From Paraspadella gotoi (taxonomy: Eukaryota > Chaetognatha), in NCBI GenBank assembly GCA_051294375.1, contig CM119269.1:21127665-21191664 (forward strand): a stretch of 64,000 nt of DNA, in the 5' to 3' direction. Below the pieces are notes generated by a model that saw only the letters and a program-made list of their open reading frames with translations, was not told the DNA's origin and ran no database searches. Positions 12,001 to 22,126 of the stretch are shown piece after piece (position 1 is the first letter of the stretch; every line of letters starts with the position of its first letter). Made by a program: the position numbers and the translations under genes.

Positions 12001-13853
12001 CAATCGGGTGAAGTGAAAGTTTGGAATCAAAATTTAGCAGTTATATCTTGAAAACTATCATATTAGTGAATACTAATCCGTAGTTTTTTTAAATTTTTTT
12101 ACGTATATTGTAGCCCAGTCAGCTCATTTTGTATATAGTACTACCCTAATATAATGTCCAAATTTTAAATTTTTTTTTCAAAATTATAAGAACAGATTCA
12201 GATTCCTCATGAAAAGTTGATAAAAGAAAATATAAATCTTTTTTCGAATATTATGTCATTTAGTAGGTTAAAATTACAAAAAACTATATTTTTAAGCTGG
12301 AAATTAAAAATCGGTATCTTAAATATAGTTTTTTACATTTTTGACCAACTTAATGAAATGATTTTCAAAAAAGAATTCTACTTTTTTATATCAACTTTTT
12401 GCAATGAATCCAAATCCATTCTTAAAAATTAAAAACTTGCATAAAAAATTTTAGCCTATTATATACTTATTTTTATATATAAATATTGCTAAATTTACTA
12501 AAATATTTTTATTAGTTTTTATTTTTATGTTCTATATGCTAAATTTAAATTTTATTATTTTCACATCACTCTAGTGGCCCATGTAGAAAGTGAGATGGGT
12601 GGGTTAGCTCGCCGTCATGCACGGGCCTGTCGCTAGATCCAAAGCTCAGGACTAGTACATGAACAATTAAACATTCTACCTCTCAATCGCCAAGTAGTGA
12701 ATACTGGTGATACCGCACAGGATATGGCGCCCTGTGAAACCAGCAGCTTCAATAGTTTTATTATTTATAGGTTTAATTTTTAAAGTTTCTCCCCGAGTCT
12801 GTTAAATGACTCGTGTATTTTTGACATCCTTTATTCATATTTCTGTTAGGATTAGCGAATAGTGAATTAGTGATTGGTAAATTCTCTTCTTTGTAGTTCG
12901 GATACGGTTTCGCACTAAGACGGGATCCGATCAATGACAATTTAGGAAAGGTAAGTAAAACTAAAACTTGATCCTTTTTCACCCAAGCTTGTGGGGTTAC
13001 ATACAAATTTGGGGGAAAAAACGGTTTTGTAAAATTGAAACTAAATTGAAACTTTATTTGGTGAATATTCTTGGACTATATTTTTATAAATAATACGTGT
13101 GCTAAAGATTAAATATTTTATACATATTATATTTATTTTATTTATTTATTGATTAAATTTACATAACTTTTTTTATCAAATTTCTAAACAGTTGATGAAA
13201 GTTCTCAACGAGGAAATTTTAAAATTGAGCGCCGAAGGTTTTTTCAAATCAGAAAGGAAAAAGTGGTTCAGCGACGAGCACTGTGGCGAACAGGTAAACA
13301 AACTCCTTTGGAGAAAAAAAACGTGCGGGTTGTGTTTTTTATTTCTTTAATATTATAATATTAATTAATATTGGTTCAAAATATTATTATATTACCTATT
13401 AGGTAATAAAATGACAATAAATGCTCTTTTGAAAAATGGTTCCTGAGCATTAAAAATAGTATGAGTTTCTCACATTCACGCATGAAACATTTTCATGTCA
13501 TACGCGCTTTGCAGGGTTGAGGCTCTCAAGTCCCTATAAAAGTATAATTCTATCATAATTTCGCATAGTTTTACTTTTAACATTTTTGAATTTTCTTATC
13601 CGAAGATAAAGAGACATTTGTTTCTTCTTTTTACTTTCTCGAACAACAGTCAGGAGGCGAGACCCACGTCGAAATGTGGGTGAGCGACTTCGCCGGCGTC
13701 TATTTCATTCTCATCGGTTTTCTCGTTATCTCACTGATTTCCCTCGCAATTTTGGCGTTGATCAAAACCTCCGACCTCTCCCGAGGGAACAGCGTTTCTA
13801 GCGACAGCAGTGCCAACAAATGCGAAGAAAAACAAAATAGCAACATCATTTGA
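6066..13853 (+). CDS. Ionotropic glutamate receptor with four N-terminal EGF domains
   Basis: Ligand-gated cation channel subunit, complete at 653 residues in 12 exons: 6066-6310, 7081-7205, 7269-7379, 7462-7578, 7834-7975, 9305-9407, 9502-9768, 11328-11571, 11641-11888, 12897-12950, 13192-13293 and 13650-13853. A signal peptide (1-23) and a Thr/Pro linker (33-50) precede EGF modules starting at Cys51, 90, 126 and 165, each with six cysteines. The ligand-binding domain starts near 204 and carries PLTINKAR, with the conserved Arg at 300. M1 is about 339-360. The pore loop GVLGQG has Gly386 at the Q/R/N position, and M3 has CYVANLAAF (415-423). The second lobe carries Asp511 in FADS, resembling NMDA subunits, and M4 is 600-624. 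The family's amino-terminal domain is absent. Introns after EGF2, EGF3 and EGF4 are all phase 1, as in shuffled EGF exons. Confidence 0.92.
6405..6610 (+). mobile_element. tRNA-derived SINE, family S1
   Basis: Lies in intron 1 of the glutamate receptor. It has a B-box-like GATTCAATCCC, then GTCGGCATAAACACGCCAGT and CAAAGCCCTGAGCGCCAGCTG, ending near TTCGTTGCCATAGT. A second copy is at 50490-50735 and a diverged relative at 15540-15715. Short, non-coding and internal-promoter-like, so a SINE rather than a functional tRNA. Confidence 0.75.
8160..9165. repeat. Composite repeat (family R2): ATTGATGCAATGATA array plus GACCGACGGACCGAC terminus
   Basis: The left half is a degenerate tandem array of about 20-base units of the type ATTGATGCAATGATA, followed by GA runs. 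The right half ends in CGACAAGCTTTTGGGGTGGG, then a GACCGACGGACCGAC motif and TATAGAGTCGGAATCTGC. The same right end recurs at 37920-37980, 47870-47930 (reverse), 49230-49275 and 62765-62825, which supports one non-autonomous mobile family. It lies in intron 5 of the glutamate receptor. Confidence 0.6.
9870..11060 (+). mobile_element. GC-rich degenerate element with LTR-like promoter end
   Basis: Within the 1.56 kb intron between the M1 exon and the pore exon lies a block with clearly higher GC than its flanks and several short interrupted open frames. It ends in inverted CCAAT motifs (GATTGGTCGA and TCGACCAATCA, 10864-10896), a TATA-like GATATAAATATAAATAAG (10951-10968) and then AATAAA (11028-11033). 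That order resembles the U3-R part of an LTR. No reverse transcriptase or integrase motif was recognised, so retroelement identity is inferred. Confidence 0.4.
12575..12740 (+). repeat. SINE-like GC island in glutamate receptor intron
   Basis: A GC-rich block in otherwise very AT-rich intron, containing GATCCAAAGCTCAGGACTAG, similar to the GATCCGAAGCTCAGGGACTG tail of SINE family S2. Probably a diverged SINE relative. Confidence 0.4.
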
Positions 13854-14486
13854 ATCGGAGGCCTCCCTGCAAAATTAAATCAAACGAAGAACGAACCTTT
13901 GAACTTTTTTGAAATGTACACTGCACAGTATCGGCAAAGAATGAATGAATGATAAAAAACTTGTACAAATTATGTACTGTACATTGTTCATATGTTGTTT
14001 ATCAAAACAAGAATACAATTTATTTCTAGCAATTTGTAATTTAGATTCGGCTTTATATATTAATTTAAAAAATCAGAAAATATTACAGAGACAACTGAGC
14101 GAGACAAAGTTAGGGGAAAAAGGCAGAAAGTAAATCATTAGCCCAGCTTTTATCTTCTTTATTAATTAATTCTTTCTGATATTCAAAGATAAACTTAGAA
14201 AAATAAAAATACGCATAAACAGGTTTTTTTTTTCACAACCTTCGAGCTGCGACCATTGGAGCTAAAAGTTATTTAAAGTCTGCTTTCTCTAAAATACTCT
14301 TGGTCATTATGTAATTCGAACAGCCGTGGCTCCTTCGTGAACTCTTTTGATTTTTAAAAGTAGATCGCTTCTACAAGATTCAAATAAAAATCATTTCAGT
14401 TTGTTCTACTCGTATAAACAGTAGACACTGAATAGTGACTAATAATAAAAAATCATTTACAAGGACAACGAGCCTTTTAATTTATT
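13854..14486. other. Intergenic spacer after the glutamate receptor; nothing else seen
   Basis: AT-rich 633 bases holding the 3' end of the receptor gene and the 5' flank of the Mpv17-like gene in the same orientation. No additional exon, SINE or hairpin was recognised. Confidence 0.5.
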
Positions 14487-16604
14487 ATGTCTATCCTCGA
14501 CTCAGAAAATGAAGAAGTTAAAACATTAAAGCTGATTAGAGAAAGGTTCTCAACTCTTGGATATGCAAGTAAGTTAACTTCGATATTTTGGTAATTATTT
14601 CAAACAAAACTAAGGCTGTGAATTGGAATTCGTGCTGTGAAACATTTTTTCATCAAATCCGATTAACAACTCGTAGTTAAAAGTAAAAACCTTCATTGTA
14701 TGGATTTTTTAATTCTTTGTGTGGATTATTCAAAAAAAAAAAACATAATTTTTAAAAAAGCTAGTGACGTTAAAAGCAGAAAACATATCGCAAGAAAACT
14801 ATATCTTAAATGTTTATCAGTTGGCTCTGGAGTCATTGCAGCAGCAATTTCTGGCTTTCTCCTCCAATGTCGCCAACGAGGATTTCGAAATGTCATCACA
14901 GGTAATTCATTATAAATAGTACACTAAAGTGGGATTTTAACTTGTAGTGCTGTTTAGAATTAGGTCGACACTCCTCTTTATACAGTTATACCAATTTCAT
15001 ACTTAATACGAATCTATTTTCAAGAGTGAAATCAGGGTCGGCGTTGGCTTCCTATTCTTTTATTTAGGGGTTTCTCTTCCTCGCGATATGTTGTTCTACG
15101 GAGGAATTTACTTCGCCGGCGACTTGTCGCAACAATTCCTAAGACGCGGTCCAGATAAAGGCGAGGCGGATGGAATCTTTCGCGGGGTCGATTTCCTTCA
15201 CTCGGCGAGAATTGGACTCGTGACCACCACTTTTTTCGGCCCTGGTTTTCACAAATTGTATCGCTTCATGGATAGGTGAAATTAAAATGACAAGCATTTT
15301 CTTTAGAAACCAGTGTTTGACGTAAAATTTTTACACTCATTCTATATTATTAAGGCCTAATGACAGCATTGATGAAAGAAATTTTAATATCCAGATAGAC
15401 TTATTTCTTTATAATATTAATACCGAATCAACTTTAAAAAATCTTTAAAGCCGCTTTTGCGTTAAAACTTTTTCAGTGATAAACCGAACCAACGTAGTTT
15501 AAATTTAAAGAGTCGCGTGGCAAATTTGCCTCACCGCTGTCCTGCCTCGACTCAATGGCTGAATCATCGAGACTCAACTGTGCGATCCGGGTTCAATCCC
15601 TGCGTATCCAGGGTCTGTCCTAAATGTGACGGAACCGGTTTAAACATGCCAGTTACAGAAGGCGGATGGTGAGATACCCCACGCGGGTATCACTATCTCC
15701 GTTGCCATAGTCACCAATATAAATATAAACACGTAACGTAGCGAATCAACAGACTCGAACCTTCGGCTCTCAATCTCTCAAATTACTTATTTTAGACGAT
15801 GGCCAGGAAGAGATTTCCGCACGGTGGCGTTAAAGGTTTCGCTCGACCAGCTCCTCGGGACAGGAATCGGTCTCGGAGTCTTTTTTACGTCGCTCGCTGT
15901 CCTCGAACAGCACGACGACTACACTGCAGACGTTCGGGCGAAGTACTTCCCCGCTTGGATCAGCGGTGCCATCTTTTGGCCAACAGTTAACATGTTCAAT
16001 TTCAGGTACGTATACAGAGCATCTTAGGCGACTTATGATCGGTCTCTCCCTTTAAACCCGATCAATCGTATGTCGCCTCAATCTGAACGAATGGAGATTA
16101 TAAAAATGTTAGGAACATTAGGATGAATATTCAAAGTCGCATATAAAAAGCATGTTAAGCAGCTAAATTTGAGGCAAAGTGAAAAATAGTCACAAAATAG
16201 GGCAACAAGAAAAATAAAAAGGAGGGGAAAATGGCAACAAAAAAAAAAAAACAAAAAAAAAAAACACAAAACGACATTGATGAATGACGGCTAGGAATTT
16301 TCGGTTAACTGAGTATTAAATTTAAAATTTCGTGTTGTCTTTCTTTCACAAGGGTCCAACAAAGGTCCAACGGGCGTCAAAAGCCTAAGAAAAATACGTC
16401 ATGGCTTTAAAAATAGTTTTTAGACGGGGAAAAATTCTATGGTTGAGAATTGGATTATTTAATTAAAATATTGAAATCATTAATGAACTATAATTTTTTA
16501 TTTGCAGATTTGTTCCATCGCAGTATCGCGTGATTTACATCTCTTGCGCAGCTTTCGTCTGGACAAACTTCTTGTGCTACCTCAGAGATACATATTCCGC
16601 TTAA
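14487..16604 (+). CDS. Mpv17/PMP22 family membrane protein (MPV17L2-like)
   Basis: Small multi-pass protein of the family found in inner mitochondrial or peroxisomal membranes; MPV17L2 acts with mitochondrial ribosomes. Five exons, 14487-14568, 14761-14901, 15068-15275, 15796-16005 and 16508-16604, give 245 residues, the usual family length. Family signatures are the GPGFHKLYRFMDR stretch (about 131-144), DQLLGTG in the third membrane segment, WPTVNMFNF (205-213) followed by FVPSQYRV, and a final WTNFLCYLR. The last block most resembles MPV17L2 among the family members I can compare. The start is the first ATG of the 82-base first exon. Exon 1 is short and joins by phase only, so the N-terminus is the least certain part. 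Confidence 0.9.
15540..15715 (+). mobile_element. SINE, diverged member of family S1
   Basis: In the fourth intron of the Mpv17-like gene. It has a strong B-box-like GGGTTCAATCCC, then AACATGCCAGTTACAG and CTCCGTTGCCATAGTCAC, the last shared with the S1 copies at 6405 and 50490. Confidence 0.65.
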
Positions 16605-17620
16605 GCTTTTTCTTGCCTTGAATTCCTAATCGCTTTCGTTGATTTGTTATATGAAAGAAAATGATTGTGAAACTTTTTAACTAAAATTAAATTAAATTAA
16701 CTTGAAAACAAATTTTCCGACTGTCTTATTTGACTCCAGCGACAAGACTATCATTACCGGAATCCAAAATTAAGTGAGCAAAACGGAAAAGCTAATTTGC
16801 CATAACCAATACTGGATACTATCCATATTTTTAAGAATTAATTCATTTGGAAGTGCTAATTGATTATTTTTTTTTAAATATAATTTTTAATAATAATTCA
16901 ATAACAAAAAATCGTAAAAAGTTGGGAGTGGTCTTAAATTAAAGCTTATATTTTGTAGATAATGATATATATATACATTCAAATTGTAAGCATATTCACT
17001 AAAACTGCTAAAAAGCTAAAAAATGTTTAAAAACTTTAATTAGCATTTTAAAAAAATCCTGCCTTGATCGGATATTGCTGGCCTACCCCATTAAGAGCCT
17101 TATGGGTATACTTTAAGAATTTATAGGTTTCAGAGATGGCACTTTTTGTTTCTTTCACATCCTCTCTGGGAAAATGGGGGGAAAAAACCAGACGCTTCTG
17201 TGAGTATTACGTGTAGAGAGGCTAGACGAGAGGCTAAACCAGACGCTTCAGTGAGTGTTACGGTTAGAGAGGCTACTTGAAATTTGCGCTTCTTATTTTC
17301 TCAGAAAGCCTCGCGAACTAACAACTAGTAGCGGATCCTCGATTAAATCTTTCTTTCCATTAGCAGAGTGTCGTCAACCTCGATCTGCCTCACGGCGACG
17401 AACTTAGCGGGAAAAAAAAACTTAAAGGGTCCACTTCTTTTTTTTTTTTAGAAGGAACATTAAAATTTTTATCAGGGAACAAGAACCATTTGTATCATTT
17501 ACATTTCTACTCTTTTATGTAGGCAGGAAATAAATCCTGACTGAGATTAACTCAATAAGTTAAAGTTTAATAAGCCAGTTATCTATTTTTTTTTTCCTGA
17601 CGCTCGTTCTGCGCAAATTA
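16605..17620. other. Intergenic spacer; no gene seen
   Basis: AT-rich on the left. A partly repeated segment at 17190-17275 contains two copies of AGAGAGGCTA/CCAGACGCTTC. No exon recognised. Confidence 0.45.
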
Positions 17621-20600
17621 ATGGATTCTTTGGGTCAACAACCATTGCCTCTCCTCGGTAAAAAGAAGAACGTGGAGCTGGTTTTGGTAAAAAGCATTTT
17701 CAATATTTAATTTCATTCTCATATTATTTAAAAACAATTTTAAAGCTAGTGATATAAAAATTAAAAATAAAATATAACTAAAAACAAAATGTCTCTTAAA
17801 ATATAATCTTATTTAGAAAGGAAAGACACAGTCGGAAATACATTAAAACACAAACAGCCCAGACCGAATGTGGTAGAATGACTAAAAAAACAGTTAGAAT
17901 GACCGACCAACAAGTTTTATTTCTAGAGTAACGGTTGTTTCCGGGATTTATTGCCATTCGTTACGCGAGCACTGACCCATTCTCGATATGCAAACCTATA
18001 AAAGCGACGTATTTCGCTGTCGTATCGCAAGCAGGATTCCACCGATTTCATTTACTAGTTGGGAGAAATTAAGTCCCTTTCAACCAAGTTACGAGCAGTT
18101 CGTCAAACTTAATGATTAACATTGCGTTTTTTTCAGGATTTAGAAACCGCTCATCTTCCCTGCTTTTGGAAGGTGATGGAAATTCCAATTATTTTTGCGA
18201 TCGTGTTATTGACGGTGGTGACGACGGTGACAACGATACCAACGAATGGACTGCAGTCCAAAGGAAGCGAATCACTACGTCCGCCGATCGACGAGGTTTA
18301 AAAACTAATTTGATTGAATTTCACTATAAAACCAAGAACGGTCCTTTTAAGTTCGTTGCGCCGCAGTAACTTTCTTTTTCACGAGTATTTCCGAGTGACA
18401 CGTGCAGACACATGTCACTAATATTCAGAACTCCTTAATTAATAAAAACTTTATATTTCAATTCCGCGGCACAGTTCTTACAGGATAAATATTTGTTAAA
18501 ATTATGTTATAAATAATTCAGAACGTAATCTACAGTGTATCCCAATGGTACTGTCCGTTAACTTTTACATATCATGCGGAACTGGGTTGTTAAATCATAT
18601 TTAATCTTATATCTTATGTCAAAGAGAAGTTCTCACCATTTACGATACTATATTTCGAATTCAATTTATATATATTTTTCTTTGCAAAATATTCAATTTA
18701 TATGAGTTCTAGTTTTATAATTTTATTTTAAATCAATATAAATTATTCAAATTTTATCTTTGCATAAAATAAGTTTATTAATAAAAAGAAAACAAACCTA
18801 AAAAAAATTTAATTTAAATTAGCAGAAAAATTATTTGATAATTAAATTGCATTATTTGTTATTATGTTATTTATTTTAGACAGTTTAAATATTTGCAACA
18901 ACAATTTTATTATCGAATTTGAGCCGAAACATGTTCGTCCTTTAATAATAAAATTGTTGTTGCAAATATTTAAACAGTCTATATGCTACAAACACAGCAA
19001 AACAGAAAGGATTTACACATAATGTTATTTATTCTATATATTATTATTAAATTAATTAAAAAAGTAATATGAACAAAGTAACTAGATATTTTTTTTAAAA
19101 ATTGTAAAAGCTCTTAAAATATGATTGTTTCTGCAGAAAATGATTTAAAAGATTATTTAATCAATATTTATATGAATATTTATATGAATATTTATTAATA
19201 TACAAAGTAGAAGAGTTTTGTTTTCTTTATACGTTTTTTTATAGGACATGTTTCGACTCTTTATTCGAGTCTTCTTCAGCGCAAATGTGAATTAAATATT
19301 TTAAAAAATATATAAAAAGAATCTTTGAAATAATTTTTCTACCAATAATTTCAGGTATTAACTACACGCGTTTGCTTTGTTCAATTTTTAAAATTTAGGT
19401 ATCCTATAAAACGGTCCCTACTTGAGCATTTATTTGTGATAATAAATAAAAGTTTTTTTTATCTGGTATAGGAGCTTTTATTAACGGACAGAACCTTTGG
19501 GACATACTGTATTATGATTTTCGATTTTAAATAAATAATTTTGCTTTAAAAAAAAATCAATTTTATGATAACTGGAAAATTGTATTTTTCTCCCAAATAT
19601 TTATAATATGATACAAAAAAATATGGTGGACTAAAATCCACCAACCATTCATGAGCGGCCATTGGTGCCGGAGGCAAGTCATTCGCCTCCCAACCCGGTC
19701 CGGGGTTCTAGCCCGGAAGCCGCCTAGTAGTTAAGAGAGACGGGGCGATTAACCCGCCTGTAACACGGTGTTACAGCCTGATCCGAAGCTCAGGGACTGC
19801 TTATATTGAACGATTCTGTCACTAACACATAACAATAATTACTGTCTCTTCAAAAATTTCATTTCATATTCATTATTCATAGGATAACGTTTTATGGTTA
19901 TTAAAGCGAGTTTCGGAACCTTGGAAATCGCTTTCACCTACTTTCAGGCTTCCAGGTATCTTAAACTGTAACAGTTAAAGTGTAACAATACGATAATCAT
20001 TTTATTTTAAGAAACAATATTTTCATTAATAAAACGCTTTAAACACATTTTTTTAACTATTAAATTATTCGTTTTTTAGTATATATTTTTATTATTGGGA
20101 AATTTGAACTATTGCTTCATTATAACTATTTATAATTTTGCGTTAAAGAAACCGCATGAGTAGTTAAATCAATTATTATTAACTATTCTAATAGCTATTA
20201 AATAAAGTTGAAACAAATTTTTGTTTACCTTTTTATCTTATTCTTTACTTTTCTTTTCTACGTAGGAACTAACTACGGCTTAACAAATAATAATTATTAA
20301 TTCGTTAATTAATAATTATTATTTGTTAAGCCGTAGTTAGTTGCTAGTTAGGAAAGAAAAGTAGAGAATAAGATAAAATGGTAAAAAACAATTTTTTAGT
20401 AAGGTTTATTATAGCAAATTCTGATACATACAGATCTGATCCTAAAAAGTTTAAACTTTGAACACATTATTATTTCGCTTGTCTGTGATCCTTTTAACTA
20501 AAATTTGGGTTTATTTGAAAGCCAAGATAAAGATCTTGCAATTCAAGACCTTAAGGCATCTGCAAACCAGTTGAAAAAATTCTGATACATACAGATCTGA

Positions 20601-21574
20601 TCCTAAAAAGTTTAAACTTTGAACACATTATTATTTCGCTTGTCTGTGATCCTTTTAACTAAAATTTGGGTTTATTTGAAAGCCAAGATAAAGATCTTGC
20701 AATTCAAGACCTTAAGGCATCTGCAAACCAGTTGAGAAAAAACTAAAGAAAAAAAAATTGTTGCCAGTCGTTCAACAGTGAATTGGCAACTTTTCATAAA
20801 GATAGAACTCCTAGACACTGCCAAAGCCACCTAAAAAAATATGAAAAAATGGGATCGAGGAGCTTGGAAACTCGCTTGACTGCAACATCATCAAAAACGT
20901 CTGGTCAAGGATGATAAAAGACATTTTATAGTACAACGATACAACAATTAATGATATCAAGAAAATTGTAAAACGCATTTGACGGGAGCTGAACCCTGCA
21001 TATTTGCGCATTTTCTCCCTCATCGCATGGAAGAAGTGCTGAAAAATGGTGGTCCAATAATATATTAATTGAGTCCTAAAAATATTATTTTCCTTCAAAT
21101 AGTAAAATAAAATGTTTTTTTATAACTATTAAACTTTTTTTACCATACATGTTCGTAGGTATAATAAGTTTACTAACTTACAAATTCTACATTTCTATAT
21201 TTTAAAAGTAACTTTACATCTAGGCTTCAGAACATCGCACGTGTTTCCCTACGAGTCCAAATCCTTGGAGGCCAAAACAAGACAATTCGTCGATCCCGAA
21301 CTTAATATCAACGGAGTCGGTAAAATGGAAACCAAAGACAAGCGCGATTTATGGCCGCCACTCAATTTTCTATTATCAGTCGATAAGGCCAGGTTCGTCT
21401 CTAAAAAAGTAAACTTAAAACATAATTTTTTTTAACTACAAGCTTTTTTCGATATTATTAATCTTATTAATTAAAACCGATGTTCAGAAACTTGTGGCAC
21501 TCGAAAAAATGAATATTGAAAAGAGGAGAACCCACGACTTAAATTCCCAGGTTCGACGAGATTTTGCGAATTGA
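17621..21574 (+). CDS. Hypothetical 102-residue protein, three exons
   Basis: I do not recognise this protein. Exons 17621-17657, 21224-21408 and 21488-21574 total 309 bases and join in phase (1, then 0). The middle exon encodes a polar stretch with FPYESKSLEAKTRQFVDPEL and DLWPPLNFLLSVDKA; the last is basic and helical-looking (EKMNIEKRRTHDL) and ends at TGA. There is no signal peptide or membrane segment, so it is probably intracellular. The first exon is only 37 bases and is assigned because ATG, donor and phase fit; a different 5' exon is possible. The 3.6 kb first intron carries a SINE, hairpins, a Tc1-like remnant and possibly a nested transcription unit. Confidence 0.55.
17983..18004 (+). 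promoter_or_regulatory. TATA box with octamer-like element
   Basis: ATGCAAAC followed by CTATAAAAGCGACG is a good core-promoter layout. It sits about 110 bases upstream of an ATG at 18112 and 175 upstream of one at 18176, and could drive a small nested gene inside the long intron of the flanking gene. Confidence 0.4.
18176..18301 (+). CDS. Possible small secreted peptide (41 codons)
   Basis: From the ATG at 18176 the frame gives MEIPIIFAIVLLTVVTTVTT, a plausible signal peptide, followed by about 20 polar residues and a TAA; alternatively the frame is spliced at GAG|GTTTAA. A longer frame from 18112 (85 codons) overlaps in another phase, but its 3' end runs into a dispersed repeat (GTTGCGCCGCAGT, also near 28530 and 39613), so it is less believable. 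Low confidence; resemblance is to a signal sequence only. Confidence 0.2.
   Translation: MEIPIIFAIVLLTVVTTVTTIPTNGLQSKGSESLRPPIDEV
18879..18980. repeat. Foldback element with GCCGAAACATGTTC core
   Basis: Arms of about 40 bases (GACAGTTTAAATATTTGCAA and its complement) flank an unpaired core reading GAGCCGAAACATGTTCGTCC. The core motif recurs in other hairpins at 43122-43401 and 53111-53275. Confidence 0.85.
19622..19850 (+). mobile_element. tRNA-derived SINE, family S2
   Basis: Begins with the small palindrome TGGTGGACTAAAATCCACCA, has a B-box-like GGGGTTCTAGCCC, an internal TAACACGGTGTTACAG palindrome and the tail GATCCGAAGCTCAGGGACTG ending near TACTGTCTCTTCA. Other copies: 29553-29780, 60299-60520, 35592-35712 (reverse, 3' part) and 44812-44855 (reverse, 5' end only). 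Confidence 0.85.
20268..20345. repeat. Near-perfect 78-bp hairpin
   Basis: GGAACTAACTACGGCTTAAC and following AT-rich sequence are repeated as the reverse complement immediately downstream, with a few-base loop near TTCGTTAA. Not related by sequence to the ACATGT-core hairpins. Confidence 0.85.
20410..20740 (+). repeat. Tandem duplication of a 161-bp segment
   Basis: Two almost identical copies begin at AATTCTGATACATACAGATC (about 20417 and 20578) and end at GCATCTGCAAACCAGTTGA. They immediately precede a Tc1-like transposase remnant and may be duplicated transposon sequence. Confidence 0.85.
20740..21065 (+). pseudogene. Tc1/mariner-like transposase remnant
   Basis: The 3' part of a degraded DDE transposase. 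Around 20880-20920 one frame reads DCNIIKNVWSRM, matching the family's PDLN-IENVW block. Around 21026-21067 another frame gives RMEEVLKNGGPIIY and a stop, matching the usual C-terminus. In-frame stops and at least one frameshift separate the two blocks, so it is inactive. Confidence 0.65.
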
Positions 21575-22126
21575 CTGGAAACTCTGATCATAACATTTTA
21601 ATTTCAAACATTGAAGCACAATATCATAGAAGGCGTTGTTCATTAAATTCTTATATGCTCATTGTAATTTATTATTATTATTATGCATTTTGCAACATTT
21701 GAAAAAAACGACAACGTGAGAAATGCGTGAGAAATGTTAACTTTGGTGATCTTTATGATGGTCTCGTCCACAGTCTATTGTTTAACTGTAAAACGTTATT
21801 TTCTACAAATATTATAGATATAACAAACTACGGACATGTTTCGAAAAATCGTTTGTTTATTTACATTCAGAAAAAAGTCAGAGGTGGTTTAATTCTAAAT
21901 GGAACCTTTGGATTCATTCCCTCACGTATGTTTTTGATGAACAAAAGTTTTTTTTTATGAGATTGGGTTTCGAAAATGTATAATGTCGTAAAAAAGGTAC
22001 AAATTAGGCAAAAGCTGTGCGTTCTCAAAACGACTCGATTGTGACGTCAATTCGTTAAAAATCATCATCTTCGTTTTCGTTTCTTCCTCGACCACGTTTC
22101 ATTCGCTGGGGCTTCCGGAACGAACG

